Of a DNA stretch of 64,000 bases, positions 46,401 to 49,163 are shown piece after piece. Every line of letters begins with the position of its first letter. Position 1 is the stretch's first letter. A program made the translations under genes and the position numbers. This DNA comes from Archivesica marissinica (taxonomy: Eukaryota; Mollusca; Bivalvia; Venerida; Vesicomyidae), in contig CM026401.1 of assembly GCA_014843695.1 (NCBI GenBank), positions 28,936,610-29,000,609 on the forward strand, in the 5' to 3' direction. The notes under the pieces were generated by a model, which saw only the letters and a program-made list of their open reading frames with translations, had not been told where the DNA came from and did no database searches.

Positions 46401-47623
46401 TATTATTATTTAATCTAAATTGCCAAATGGATCATACACATTCTCTGAAAAGTTGGTCAACATTAATGTAGATTACATAATAATTAATGTGGTATACTGC
46501 TTGTTATTGACCTGCTGATATAAGAAAAAAAACACCCGTGCAAAACTGTTAGTTTATACACATTTATTTTAGCTCGATTGCGAAACAAGTTCTTATAACT
46601 TATTAATCACTCTCGATACCTTATTCCTGATGGAATCCATCGCAACGAGGGAGAGAGAAGATGCAACGTGGGAATTAAATGCCTTGCCTAAGGGTACAAT
46701 CGTAACGGCTAGAGCGGGGTTCGAACTCTGGACCTTTCGCATCTGAAGCGAACGCGCATCCACTGTGCTATCACGACTTCCACTGCAAAATTGTTGTCCT
46801 TAAGTAGAACCTGTAGATAGATACATAGAGACGACCTTTCTATTTTACTATAGGTAATTGGCGACAACCACTTGGCTCTTGTAGATGGCGAATTAGTTAT
46901 CACAGTTGGTACGGATAATTACTACCTCCAGTATATGGTTAAAGTAGGGGCCTACAACGACCATGGCCATGGGCCCAATTCTACGGAGAGGTACATATTC
47001 TCAGCGGAAGGAAGTAAGTACATCAAAGACACTATTTAAACTGCACATATTACTAGAATATCTCAACAAAATCAAAAAGCGTTACTAACCGTTTTGATCG
47101 ACTTAAAGCGACAGTGAAAATACAAATTTCAACAGAATGTATTTTCCTATTATATGGTATTTTCCCCCCAAATAGTTGCCTCAAATACTGAGTATTTCAA
47201 CTAATAAACAAACGTCGTATACGCGGTTTGTTGACATAACAAAATAATGTAAACATCCATGCGTAATACAACTAGTGTATCCTGAATGACACGATTTATT
47301 GTTACCGTTATATCTCACATCTGTGCTTATTTATCTGTAGACTATTCTTAGTTAAATTAACTCTAATCCCTTATTTATTGGCGAATAAAACATTGTTTAG
47401 AGTTCTGACGCGTAACAATTAACCACACACGCCGTATTATACTGCGTACATTGCAACATAGTCACGTGATATTTCACTAATATTGTATTTGTCCGCGACA
47501 GTGCCAAACAGCGTACCTATACAGCAAGACGTTGAACAGTATAACGCAACTAGCGTGATTACATACTGGGATCCAGTCCCCGACACTAGGGAGAGCATGA
47601 AAGGCCGCGTGGCTGGATACAGG
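1354..47623 (+). CDS. Cont: Contactin homologue, partial gene model (20 exons)
   Basis: Join: 1354-1439, 1623-1774, 2318-2425, 6760-6836, 9615-9876, 11565-11660, 12621-12860, 14913-15012, 16437-16624, 17059-17331, 18148-18254, 23612-23798, 24170-24333, 25785-25911, 27572-27745, 31037-31198, 32042-32136, 35857-35943, 46854-47013, 47502-47623. These give 2967 nt, 989 codons, with no internal stop and GT-AG at every complete intron. Domains in order: C-type-lectin-like (C-terminal half), six Ig domains each with paired cysteines and a core tryptophan, two FN3 domains and part of a third. Contactins are GPI-anchored adhesion proteins; the invertebrate form has this lectin domain and works with neurexin-IV/Caspr and neuroglian-type partners at septate junctions and on axons. 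Sequons occur in the lectin part (NIS), Ig5 (NIT, NST), Ig6 (NRT), FN3-1 (NTS), FN3-2 (NST) and FN3-3 (NAT). Neither end of the protein is in the window. DSCAM or neuroglian families would lack the lectin domain. Confidence 0.93.
1484..1618. repeat. Interrupted TGAT microsatellite up to a splice acceptor
   Basis: Two runs of tgat/tgag tetranucleotides (about 1484-1538 and 1582-1618) fill much of the 183-bp intron 1. The second run ends directly in tttcag, the acceptor of exon 2, so the usual pyrimidine tract is replaced by a length-variable repeat. Confidence 0.9.
1623..1774 (+). CDS. Cont: Contactin exon 2: lectin-like domain core
   Basis: It begins after the acceptor tttcag at 1617-1622, completes the Arg codon split with exon 1, and ends before gtgaga at 1775. 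Visible stretches are QGYYYTSGYYF, LGRLYWESEQ and SYWIHNRKPPTEE, rich in Trp and Tyr as expected for the lectin core strands and long loop. No EPN or QPD sugar-binding triplet is present, so calcium-dependent sugar binding is unlikely (inference). The intron before it ends in a TGAT tetranucleotide run rather than a normal pyrimidine tract. Confidence 0.88.
1853..2037. mobile_element. Foldback/MITE-like element with CACGATTTCA motifs
   Basis: The ends are inverted: ggtggcgacattcactattt at 1853-1872 pairs with the complement of atagtgaatgttaccacc at 2020-2037. Inside are several cacgatttcaa and aattcac repeats on one arm and the complement ttgaaatcgtga on the other. No coding capacity. The same internal motif recurs at 9960-10255. 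Confidence 0.7.
2318..2425 (+). CDS. Cont: Contactin exon 3: end of lectin-like domain
   Basis: Acceptor tatag at 2313-2317, donor gtaaga at 2426. It reads GLDYKWTNISSSILASYICE, then IPRNQAQDLEIMNRDF. W-T-N followed by YICE is the classic end of a C-type-lectin domain (the WND-like motif, then the conserved Cys). NIS is a possible N-glycosylation site. Phase is 1 on both sides. The next intron is 4.3 kb and almost entirely tandem repeat. Confidence 0.92.
2593..3090. repeat. 25-bp minisatellite
   Basis: About 20 tandem copies built on gcacactagcgccacacgaa followed by cacat. There are small deletions near 2770-2790 and 2990-3010. It joins the next array without unique DNA between. Confidence 0.93.
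3091..3768. repeat. 19-bp G/T-rich minisatellite
   Basis: About 35 tandem copies of a 19-bp unit gttgtctctggtgcgggcc. The 5' half uses mostly ctctggtgcgggcc and the 3' half ctcttgtgcggggc, so two sub-families are stacked. Because 19 is not a multiple of three, the repeat is open in all three plus frames; those frames are not genes. Confidence 0.95.
3769..6714. repeat. 32/23-bp AT-rich minisatellite with 133-bp higher-order units
   Basis: About 95 copies of a unit containing ccttgatgtgtatgacatat and then atactatatata (32 bp). From about 6120 on, 23-bp units lacking ctatatata are mixed in. The last stretch (about 6180-6712) is four copies of a 133-bp super-repeat with the order 32, 23, 23, 32, 23 in some rotation. 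It fills the rest of intron 3. Confidence 0.95.
6760..6836 (+). CDS. Cont: Contactin exon 4: linker into Ig1
   Basis: Acceptor tttcag at 6754-6759, donor gtatgt at 6837. It reads (D)YGLGGTDARNIHRGPKIVRQ, then PEDII. The G-P-x-x-x-x-Q-P-x-D-x-x run is the usual start of contactin Ig1 (A strand) straight after the lectin domain. The exon ends in phase 0 and joins in frame to VFEG of exon 5. It is squeezed between the 32-bp array (ending near 6714) and the 30-bp array (starting near 6926), so it is an island of unique DNA of about 200 bp. Confidence 0.9.
6926..9243. repeat. 30-bp minisatellite in intron 4
   Basis: About 77 copies of a 30-bp unit (ttagtggtcacctcttgtac then acaacccgtg). Length is held almost perfectly; the first register shifts are near 8967-9000 (extra bases in accatcg and aactacc). 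Variant positions are tgtac/tgtaa, acctct/acttct/acatct and cccgtg/tccgtg. As 30 is divisible by three and the unit lacks stops in some frames, frames of 682 codons (plus) and 590 codons (minus) appear; neither has a plausible coding context. Confidence 0.96.
9272..9456 (+). mobile_element. tRNA-derived SINE, family A
   Basis: It starts with a tRNA-like A box (tgattagcgcagtgattagc) and a B box ggttcgatcc at 9322-9331, then a tail shared with the copies at 31371 and 48915, ending near gcaacgatt. It sits just after the 30-bp array. It is not a tRNA gene: the body lacks a closing acceptor stem. Confidence 0.8.
9615..9876 (+). CDS. Cont: Contactin exon 5: Ig1
   Basis: Acceptor tttttag at 9608-9614, donor gtaagt at 9877. 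It holds most of an I-set Ig domain: VELECSASGNPYPTYSWYRG (first Cys, core Trp), then FTIEGPESTHDLATYHCKSE (second Cys in the D-x-A-x-Y-x-C context), then ILFG. The FG at the end continues in exon 6 as YL, giving the FGYL junction that joins Ig1 to Ig2 in contactins. It leaves in phase 1. Confidence 0.95.
9960..10255. repeat. Irregular CACGATTTCA repeat tract
   Basis: About 12 loose copies of motifs such as cacgatttcaacttgacgaa and cacgaattca, closing with the complementary form gaactcgtgaaatcgtgaa near 10229-10248. It is likely another copy of the foldback family at 1853-2037, though clean terminal repeats are not visible. Confidence 0.6.
10256..11181. other. Intron 5, unique sequence
   Basis: No recognised exon or repeat. 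The stretch 10260-10560 is less AT-rich than its surroundings, and a minus-strand aataaa lies near 10613. That could be the end of an old retrocopy, but I cannot name one. Confidence 0.35.
11182..11402 (+). mobile_element. TTAA-type MITE, copy 1
   Basis: It begins with ttaaagcgacattacatcg (11182-11200) and closes with a worn complement cgatgtagtg near 11384-11393. The interior, around tattacgcatggatgttgac and tatgtcaacaaacgtcgtat, matches the reverse complement of 47104-47297 in intron 19, so both are copies of one non-coding element. Confidence 0.6.
11406..11446 (+). repeat. Dispersed repeat fragment
   Basis: The stretch gagcttatttaccctcgcct followed by ccggcgaacca recurs in intron 18 at 36290-36324 with one or two changes. 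The rest of the element is not shared. Confidence 0.6.
11565..11660 (+). CDS. Cont: Contactin exon 6: Ig1-Ig2 junction and start of Ig2
   Basis: Two AG acceptors lie side by side, at 11563-11564 and 11569-11570. Only the first keeps the frame; the second makes a TGA at once. It reads (Y)LGYISNVEPEPLYATTFKGT, then KMNCETPSYSP with the first Ig2 cysteine. The donor gtaacc at 11661 leaves one base in phase 1, which pairs with the next exon to give SPRVNYQWFKN. That matches the family spacing of 13 residues from Cys to core Trp in Ig2. Confidence 0.9.
11661..12359. other. Intron 6, AT-rich low-complexity part
   Basis: Mostly unique. Between 11930 and 12140 it has imperfect repeats of cgcacgcatatata and alternating tata/gtac runs. 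No exon signal. Confidence 0.5.
12360..12472 (+). mobile_element. Retroelement 3' tail with TTAC repeats
   Basis: The sequence gattagccttgctaaatgag followed by ttatcctctctaaataaag and a run of cttacttacttactgactta has the look of a LINE or SINE 3' end with a tetranucleotide tail. A comparable taag tail in the opposite sense lies at 24537-24553. Confidence 0.45.
12531..12545 (+). other. Duplicate (decoy) 3' splice acceptor before the Ig2 exon
   Basis: The 15 bases atttcaggggttaat are identical to the true acceptor region at 12614-12628, 83 bp downstream. Splicing here would start at 12538 and read RVNANYTCTLAT, then stop. Confidence 0.8.
12621..12860 (+). CDS. Cont: Contactin exon 7: Ig2
   Basis: Acceptor tttcag ends at 12620, donor gtatgt at 12861. 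Visible parts are VNYQWFKNAANNIFVQ (core Trp), NMFVSWSGALYVSEV, KRYYCLITLIGTDD (second Cys) and KGILLLLLSD at the end. A copy of the same acceptor 83 bp upstream (12531-12545) would add a stop after about 12 codons, so this start is the functional one. Entry and exit are both phase 1. Confidence 0.93.
13078..14335. repeat. 29/30-bp minisatellite in intron 7
   Basis: About 42 copies of ctggcattcgtccattatgt with tattccgctt. Units differ by one base (gcttgctgg against gcttctgg) and by cca/ccg, so the reading frame moves from unit to unit and all three plus frames stay open for over 400 codons. Not a gene. Confidence 0.95.
14597..14840. mobile_element. MITE with about 33-bp terminal inverted repeats
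   Basis: The left end cacacgaaaacgaaagtgtg cacttgg (14602-14628) is the complement of ccaagtgcacactttctttt tcgtgtg (14809-14835), with one mismatch. About 240 bp, no coding capacity, TA at each outer edge. It sits in intron 7, shortly before the Ig3 exon. Confidence 0.8.
14913..15012 (+). CDS. Cont: Contactin exon 8: start of Ig3
   Basis: Acceptor ttccag ends at 14912. It reads (T)SDNNYGPVLYTHVFPSPSL, then RGNTIRMECIAYG. The G-P-V-x-x-T-x-F-P-x-x-x-x-R-G pattern followed by the first Ig3 cysteine is typical of contactin. The first donor gtaagt at 15013 is the only one that keeps the frame. The same exon end plus donor is repeated 23 more times downstream, and use of any later copy reads G-T-stop. 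Confidence 0.93.
14988..15900 (+). repeat. 38-bp array of 24 exon-end plus 5' splice-site copies
   Basis: The unit is the last 25 bases of exon 8 (agaatggagtgcatagcata tggaac) plus gtaagtactgtt or gtaagtactgtc. Donors fall at 15013 and every 38 bp to 15887: 24 gtaagt sites with no indel. All copies keep ggaacgtaagtac; changes gather in the gtgcatag part. Only the first copy is coding; the rest are intronic. Confidence 0.97.
15901..16436. other. Intron 8, unique remainder
   Basis: About 500 bp of AT-rich sequence between the 38-bp array and exon 9. No repeat or exon recognised. Confidence 0.5.
16437..16624 (+). CDS. Cont: Contactin exon 9: Ig3
   Basis: Acceptor ttccag at 16431-16436, donor gtaagc at 16625. 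It reads (T)HPLYYSWRREDGRPF (core Trp in the W-R-R-E-D-G motif characteristic of contactin Ig3), RVLTIKDAPLDADGNYICTC (second Cys, with one extra Cys two residues on), then SKVITLAMES. It enters in phase 2 and leaves in phase 1. Confidence 0.95.
16853..16965 (+). repeat. Dispersed repeat family D, copy 1
   Basis: Shares tatggcgactatccaactat, gcaccagggtagaaccac and agctggatggcttcctcaaa with the stretches at 25515 and 27298. Its nature is unknown; it is probably a non-coding mobile repeat. Confidence 0.6.
17059..17331 (+). CDS. Cont: Contactin exon 10: complete Ig4
   Basis: Acceptor tttcag ends at 17058, donor gtaagt at 17332. A single exon carries the whole domain: (S)KPYFPYPIKDTFADP, INWNCRAVARPTATYSWYKN (first Cys, core Trp), VLTIHKVDKDRDEGMYQCAA (second Cys), and GQLTVL at the end. 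The KPYF-x-x-P start is a contactin Ig4 signature. Phase is 1 on both sides, so this domain-sized exon could be skipped without a frameshift (inference only). Confidence 0.96.
17539..17712. repeat. 18-bp minisatellite in intron 10
   Basis: About ten copies of aaatgttacgtaaacttc, the first few reading acgcaaacttg. One unit has lost two bases near 17670. Confidence 0.92.
17825..18065 (+). mobile_element. tRNA-derived SINE, family C
   Basis: The B box ggttcgatccccccgtctga is at 17862-17881, followed by a body (ctttcaaatgggactttaaa, gaggtctcgtgtcggtactg) shared with 29330 (plus), 25988 and 30598 (minus). The A-box end is worn. Confidence 0.75.
18148..18254 (+). CDS. Cont: Contactin exon 11: first half of Ig5
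   Basis: The acceptor is the less common ttcaag ending at 18147, and the donor is gtacgt at 18255. It reads (S)FVPNFHRQPMPKMM, FSGNITIPCYVEAAPRPE. It carries the first Ig5 cysteine, an NIT sequon and the E-A-A-P-x-P turn before the core Trp. It ends in phase 0, and the next 5.4 kb intron holds the 45-bp array. Confidence 0.9.
18306..18470 (+). mobile_element. SINE family B, 3' fragment
   Basis: Carries the family-B body: cacgattgtgcccttaggca, attccacattgcctcttctc, tggattccattaggaaat and the end tcgcgatcgagctaaaataa. The tRNA-like head is missing. Compare the full copy at 48014. Confidence 0.75.
18785..23463. repeat. 45-bp CpG-rich array with higher-order duplications
   Basis: About 104 copies of attgtagcctcgtgattctc with tacaccagacgcgcgtccac and aactc. 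Each standard unit holds the 10-bp palindrome gacgcgcgtc with three CpGs. Marker variants (gggttcacaaatcac, cgtcagcaactc, gacgtgcgtccacacatc, gacgagcgtcc) recur in the same order at about 20487, 21703 and 22423; the last two blocks are 720 bp (16 units) apart. It fills intron 11, splitting Ig5. The unit length gives artificial frames on both strands. Confidence 0.96.
23612..23798 (+). CDS. Cont: Contactin exon 12: second half of Ig5
   Basis: The acceptor ccccag ends at 23611, only about 150 bp after the 45-bp array stops. It reads VVWLKNGANLN (core Trp), GLVLTNIQFSDEGFYTCKAT (second Cys), NVLGEASNSTQLNV with an NST sequon. The donor gtatac at 23799 leaves phase 1. Confidence 0.95.
24170..24333 (+). 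CDS. Cont: Contactin exon 13: first half of Ig6
   Basis: Acceptor tatag ends at 24169, donor gtaatt at 24334. It reads (D)GLVITQAPVATTVRVNRTAF, LYCQAAFGHTYDLAYVWHFN. It has the first Ig6 cysteine, the long C-to-W spacing and D-x-x-Y-V-W motif of contactin Ig6, and an NRT sequon. It ends in phase 0. Confidence 0.94.
24412..24852. mobile_element. Foldback element with inverted ends
   Basis: gtctgacccacatgcacaag at 24412-24431 and gcctatggtcatatagt near 24448-24464 reappear as complements at 24831-24852 (gtcttgtgcctgtggtctga) and near 24798-24813. The interior holds a taagtaagtaagtaag run and gacgcacccggccccgtggg. No coding capacity. Confidence 0.65.
24853..25514. other. Intron 13, unique sequence
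   Basis: Mostly AT-rich single-copy DNA; no exon, RNA gene or repeat recognised. Confidence 0.45.
25515..25650 (+). repeat. Dispersed repeat family D, copy 2
   Basis: Includes gcgactctccagctattatt, gatggaggaagacattgc, gggtagaaccacctaccttc and gttggatagcttcctcac. It is the most complete direct copy in the window. Confidence 0.65.
25785..25911 (+). CDS. Cont: Contactin exon 14: second half of Ig6
   Basis: Acceptor tttag ends at 25784, donor gtaaca at 25912. It reads GRQNGVYGLYITNAQYKNIG, MYECEVKTTLQTA, FLLVQG. It has the second Ig6 cysteine in M-Y-E-C, and the final VQG passes into GPPG of the first FN3 domain, as in the family. It leaves in phase 1. Confidence 0.94.
25988..26155 (-). mobile_element. 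SINE family C, minus strand
   Basis: Reverse complement of the family-C body: acccattcgacagtctcctc, cactgacacgagacctcggt, gtcccatctgaaatactgtt and the worn complement of the B box (gaacctgcgacc). It abuts the 17-bp array region. Confidence 0.7.
26246..27052. repeat. 17-bp minisatellite in intron 14
   Basis: About 47 copies of acatctgaagtatgcgt, with tgaagt/tgacgt and acatct/acatat variants and no obvious length change. Because 17 is not a multiple of three, all three minus frames stay open for about 280 codons; not a gene. Confidence 0.96.
27165..27430. repeat. Dispersed repeat family D, inverted pair
   Basis: The left half (27165-27265) is the reverse complement of the family (tatccagctggcttacgcta, gatagttctacccaggtgcc), while the right half (27298-27430) is direct (cgcgactatcttgctattat, gggcagaactaccgaccttc). 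Two copies thus face each other directly before FN3-1 exon 15. Confidence 0.6.
27572..27745 (+). CDS. Cont: Contactin exon 15: first half of FN3-1
   Basis: Acceptor taaag ends at 27571, donor gtatag at 27746. It reads (G)PPGAPAGVYADDESITARSV, RLIWTVRPELHHGDVITSYD, GVWKVVAS. GPPG-x-P opens the FN3 region of contactins and the core Trp of the first FN3 sheet is present. It leaves in phase 1. The 3' splice site has a weak A-rich tract. Confidence 0.92.
27778..27872. repeat. 13/14-bp short tandem repeat
   Basis: About seven imperfect copies of ggatcgaaaatac / gaccgaaaaatac starting about 30 bp after the exon 15 donor. Confidence 0.85.
28060..29024. mobile_element. Non-autonomous hAT-like DNA transposon
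   Basis: The left end tagtgatgtgcatcggttt and the right-end complement tagtgataaaccgattat form short inverted termini. The flanks gttgtaat (28052-28059) and gttataat (29025-29032) are an 8-bp target duplication with one mismatch, as expected for hAT. Subterminal zones are rich in aatcgatta/ccgatta palindromes. The 965-bp interior has no transposase reading frame, so it would need a helper. Family name is inference. Confidence 0.72.
29330..29592 (+). mobile_element. tRNA-derived SINE, family C
   Basis: A-box-like aggtggttagcacgttggac and B-box gttcgatccctcgtctgac are followed by the family-C body (aacagtctttctgattacac, gatgtctcatgtatcagtgc) and a tail near ggcgacaaataaacatg. Confidence 0.78.
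29654..30330. repeat. 86-bp tandem repeat, eight copies
   Basis: Unit ggatcatttacaaatgcaat ... cacgtgctcttctggagaaa ... cagtgtttataatagtttc. The inner copies are almost identical; the outer two differ (extra a, ataacacg, gttccgg), the usual pattern of a recently expanded array. Confidence 0.93.
30331..30460 (-). mobile_element. SINE family B fragment, minus strand
   Basis: Complement of the family-B 3' body: gagacctcattcctgatgca, gatggagagagaagagacag. The tail end is diverged. It directly follows the 86-bp array. Confidence 0.6.
30598..30790 (-). mobile_element. tRNA-derived SINE, family C, minus strand
   Basis: Complement of the body (gcaccgacacgagacctatg, agttccatctgaaagactgt) and of the B box (gggggatcgaacctgcgatc near 30725-30744), then a tRNA-like head. 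Confidence 0.75.
31037..31198 (+). CDS. Cont: Contactin exon 16: second half of FN3-1
   Basis: Acceptor aacag ends at 31036, donor gtgagt at 31199. It reads (D)IPDYITRNEASNDARRE, AITVRDLIPNTSYRFRVRAI, NTFGRGQEGSRPS. L-x-P-x-T-x-Y-x-F-R-V-x-A-x-N-x-x-G is the canonical FN3 ending, and NTS is a possible glycosylation site. Phase is 1 on both sides. Confidence 0.95.
31371..31589 (+). mobile_element. tRNA-derived SINE, family A
   Basis: Head ctgtccaattagcgcatggt, tagcacgctcgcttctcact; B box gggtttgatcc; body with ttattcgcgccaacgagagt; tail cgttgtaaaataaataaag. Near full length. Confidence 0.82.
31655..31755. repeat. GGAT-type microsatellite
   Basis: Degenerate ggatggatgaatcgaaggat repeats in intron 16. 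Confidence 0.85.
32042..32136 (+). CDS. Cont: Contactin exon 17: start of FN3-2
   Basis: Acceptor ttcag ends at 32041, donor gtaagt at 32137. It reads (S)MMKIKQTAPILSPRNVGGGG, then GKVGTLTVSWD. The NVGGGGGK-x-G-x-L-x-x-x-W run is a near-diagnostic contactin FN3-2 motif. It ends in phase 0 about 125 bp before the 28-bp array. Confidence 0.95.
32260..35755. repeat. 28-bp minisatellite with sub-families, intron 17
   Basis: About 120 copies of gtcatatgataatgaacacg with gagacagt. Units with aaacacggagaaagt and ggaggaggtttcat form blocks that recur. The marker aaacacgagaaag is at about 32697, 33682, 34751 and 35327. The unit holds the palindrome tcatatga. Units of 24-29 bp break any frame quickly. 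Confidence 0.95.
35857..35943 (+). CDS. Cont: Contactin exon 18: middle of FN3-2
   Basis: Acceptor tatag ends at 35856, donor gtaggt at 35944. It reads ILDPSEHCGPNIRYFIYWKN, then IDDAKDWKR. L-x-P-x-x-x-x-G-P-x-x-x-Y-x-I-Y-W-K fits the C and C' strands of FN3-2. It is 29 codons, phase 0 on both sides. It is isolated between a 3.7 kb intron and a 10.9 kb intron, both filled by tandem repeats. Confidence 0.92.
36001..36225 (+). mobile_element. tRNA-derived SINE, family B
   Basis: Head gtgagccatcgtggtgcaag with a worn B box gagttcggacc; body attcttaggcaagcttccac, atggattccatcaggaatga; end cgcaatcgagctaaggtaaa. Confidence 0.75.
36226..36729. other. Intron 18, mostly unique
   Basis: Contains the dispersed fragment ttatttaccctcgcctccgg at 36298-36317, also seen at 11415. 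Otherwise no repeat, RNA gene or exon recognised. Confidence 0.5.
36830..46058. repeat. 59/42-bp satellite array, intron 18
   Basis: About 150 copies of cccgtaaatacacgttaagg, ggatacggggcctcttagat, gaatccgtctgttatatgt. Short 42-bp units lack the gaatccgtctgttatat part and appear at the left edge, near 37310-37440 and near 40940-41040. The array has been copied in blocks: the marker cccttaaatacacgttaagg joined to a truncated ggatcttag is at 37229 and 40862. A TTAA-flanked MITE (45474-46026) interrupts it near the right end. Confidence 0.95.
45474..46026. mobile_element. TTAA-flanked MITE inside the 59-bp array
   Basis: The left terminus agcagcattatatcgta matches the complement of the right terminus tacgatgtaatgctgct with one mismatch. 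TTAA stands on both sides (45470-45473 and 46027-46030). Removing the element and one TTAA restores a normal cactttaagggga unit, so the empty site is known. It is 553 bp with a gata microsatellite and no reading frame. A TTAA target suggests a piggyBac-type helper (inference). Confidence 0.88.
46558..46787 (-). mobile_element. tRNA-derived SINE, family B, minus strand
   Basis: Full-length complement: tail tttagctcgattgcgaaaca, body ccttattcctgatggaatcc and gccttgcctaagggtacaat, B-box complement cggggttcgaactc at 46716-46729, head gaagcgaacgcgcatccact. It ends shortly before the acceptor of exon 19. Confidence 0.85.
46854..47013 (+). CDS. Cont: Contactin exon 19: end of FN3-2
   Basis: Acceptor atag ends at 46853, donor gtaagt at 47014. 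It reads VIGDNHLALVDGELVITVGT, DNYYLQYMVKVGAYNDHGHG, PNSTERYIFSAEG. D-N-Y-Y-L-x-Y-x-V-K-V-x-A-x-N-x-x-G-x-G-P-N-S is the contactin FN3-2 ending, with an NST sequon. A minus-strand SINE ends about 70 bp before its acceptor. It leaves in phase 1. Confidence 0.95.
47014..47501. other. Intron 19
   Basis: 488 bp holding the second TTAA-type MITE copy (47104-47297) and otherwise unremarkable AT-rich DNA. Confidence 0.6.
47104..47297 (-). mobile_element. TTAA-type MITE, copy 2
   Basis: Starts ttaaagcgacagtgaaaata; its reverse complement shares tattacgcatggatgtttac, tatgtcaacaaac, gttgaaatact and tttgtattttcac with 11182-11402. The far end is worn (tgaatgacacgattt). Confidence 0.6.
47502..47623 (+). 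CDS. Cont: Contactin exon 20: start of FN3-3 (last exon in window)
   Basis: Acceptor gacag ends at 47501, donor gtgagt at 47624. It reads (M)PNSVPIQQDVEQYNATS, VITYWDPVPDTRESMKGRVA, GYR. The W-x-P-V-P-D-T-R-E-x-M-K-G-x-x-x-G-Y-R motif is highly characteristic of contactin FN3-3, and NAT is a sequon. It ends in phase 0. The partner exon (the Y-W-K-R-type C' strand) is not found between here and 64000, so the next intron is over 16 kb or the exon is in the N gap. Confidence 0.95.
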
Positions 47624-47707
47624 GTGAGTCATTACACAGGCATTTCAACGCTGATCAGTAAATAAAGCACCCCACCCACTGATCTACAAATAGTGACGAA
47701 AGTTCTC

Positions 47708-48330
47708 ATATTTGACTAATTAAATATCGTATTTTTAAGAATTGTTTTTATCTCTAAGGATCTAGAATCTAGATGTTGTAATAGGATGAATTGATCAGTT
47801 ACCGTCACCTACACACTCTTTTAAGGATGATATGTGTTTTTAATTGGTTTCCTTTGTTTTCATCGCGGAATCAGTTGCTATTATATATGCTATAAATTGT
47901 CATCCGTTTTCTCATCTTATGATTATTAAGTCTCGACATAAATCCTACAGTATATGGATACTTTACCATAACATTTTATTATTAATTAATTAACATGAAT
48001 TTTATTAAAAATTGTGGAAGTCGTGATAGCACAGTGTATGCGCGTTCGCTTCAGGTGCGAAAGGTCCGGAGTTCGAGCCCCGCTGGAGCCGTTACGATTG
48101 TGCTCTTAGGCAAGACATTTAAATTCCACATTGCCTCCTCTCTCCTCCATGGCGATGGATTCCATAAGGAATGAGGTCTCGAGAGTGATTAATATAAGTT
48201 GAAAGAACTTGTTTCGCAATCGAGCTAAAATAAATTTGTATAAAATATTAAATCACGTATATTATACCGCAACACCTGGTTTGGGAACAACAGTAAAAAT
48301 AAAGGATTCCAACTAAAAGGACCATGATAA
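47708..48330 (+). repeat. Dispersed element E, copy 2 (unexpanded), split by a SINE
   Basis: Contains tttgactaattaaatatcg, gatgttgtaatagg, one degenerate array-like unit (acactcttttaaggatgata), then ccgttttctcatcttatgat, aaatcctacagtatatgg and cctggtttgggaacaacagt. These lie in the same order as the flanks of the 59-bp array. A family-B SINE (48014-48245) interrupts it. Confidence 0.68.
48014..48245 (+). mobile_element. tRNA-derived SINE, family B, full length
   Basis: Head gaagtcgtgatagcacagtg (A-box region), B box gagttcgagcc at 48070-48080, body gattgtgctcttaggcaaga, ttccacattgcctcctctct, tggattccataaggaatgag, end cgcaatcgagctaaaataaa. Best reference copy of the family here. Confidence 0.88.
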
Positions 48331-48914
48331 ATCAGCCATTGGAGGCAATAGAAAAGCACAGCAATATCTCTCATTGGATGACACAGTGATGAAAGTATTG
48401 GTTTGGCGGATTTACAAGCCTGGTATAATGGACATGCAGTGTTGCATATATATCCGGTCACGCTAGAATCTGCCAACACAAGCATTCAATATTCTATGTA
48501 GCCTGGGTTTCAGCCTGTCCGCTTTTCATACTTTATATTTGCAAATGAATAAGCTTAGGAACTTAATATGATGTGTACTGTGATTGTCAAGAATCAATTC
48601 AAGAAAATCCAGGCACTTTCTCGTATGAAAACTATGAGAAATTTGTGAAGAAATAAAAGTTATACGATTAAAGCACATACTAGTTAGACGTTTTATCTGG
48701 GGTATCTGGGGTATCTGGCAATGAAAGAATATAACTAATAACAGACAAGCAGTATAGCAATTACTTGAAGGTATCCCATATAGAACTACTGTCCTTCTGC
48801 GAGTCTGGTTGTTACCTTCCTTGCATGAAATACTTCGACATCCTTAGTAGGAACCTACACGGCATTAACCACCCAGCCACGGAGATTATCACAGTAACAT
48901 TCAATGATTAGATA
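48331..48914. other. Intron 20, unique sequence
   Basis: No exon found. Near 48860 the complement of a tRNA-like SINE head (accacccagccacggag) occurs alone; a similar direct piece is at 27935. Confidence 0.45.
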
Positions 48915-49140
48915 GCCTGTCCGATTAGCTCAGTGGTTAGCACATCCACTTCTCACCAATAAAACTCGGGTTCAATCCTCTGTCCGGGAATATGTGATAT
49001 GGTTTTCTCCGGATTAACCCGGATTCATAAGCCACGGAGTACAACAGATATCCTTTCATATGCGCCGACGAGAGTGATTTATATAAGTTGTTAAAGTTTG
49101 CTTAGCGATCGTTGTAAACTAAATAAAGTTTTATACTATA
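48915..49140 (+). mobile_element. tRNA-derived SINE, family A, full length
   Basis: Head gcctgtccgattagctcagt, ggttagcacatccacttctc; B box gggttcaatcc at 48968-48978; body cgccgacgagagtgatttat; tail cgatcgttgtaaactaaata. Clear A- and B-box spacing. Confidence 0.87.
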
Positions 49141-49163
49141 CTAGCTACACGATGGCATATTAT

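Noticed and set aside
48915..49000. tRNA gene
   Set aside because: A and B boxes are present but the acceptor stem does not close, and the same sequence with the same tail recurs as a SINE.
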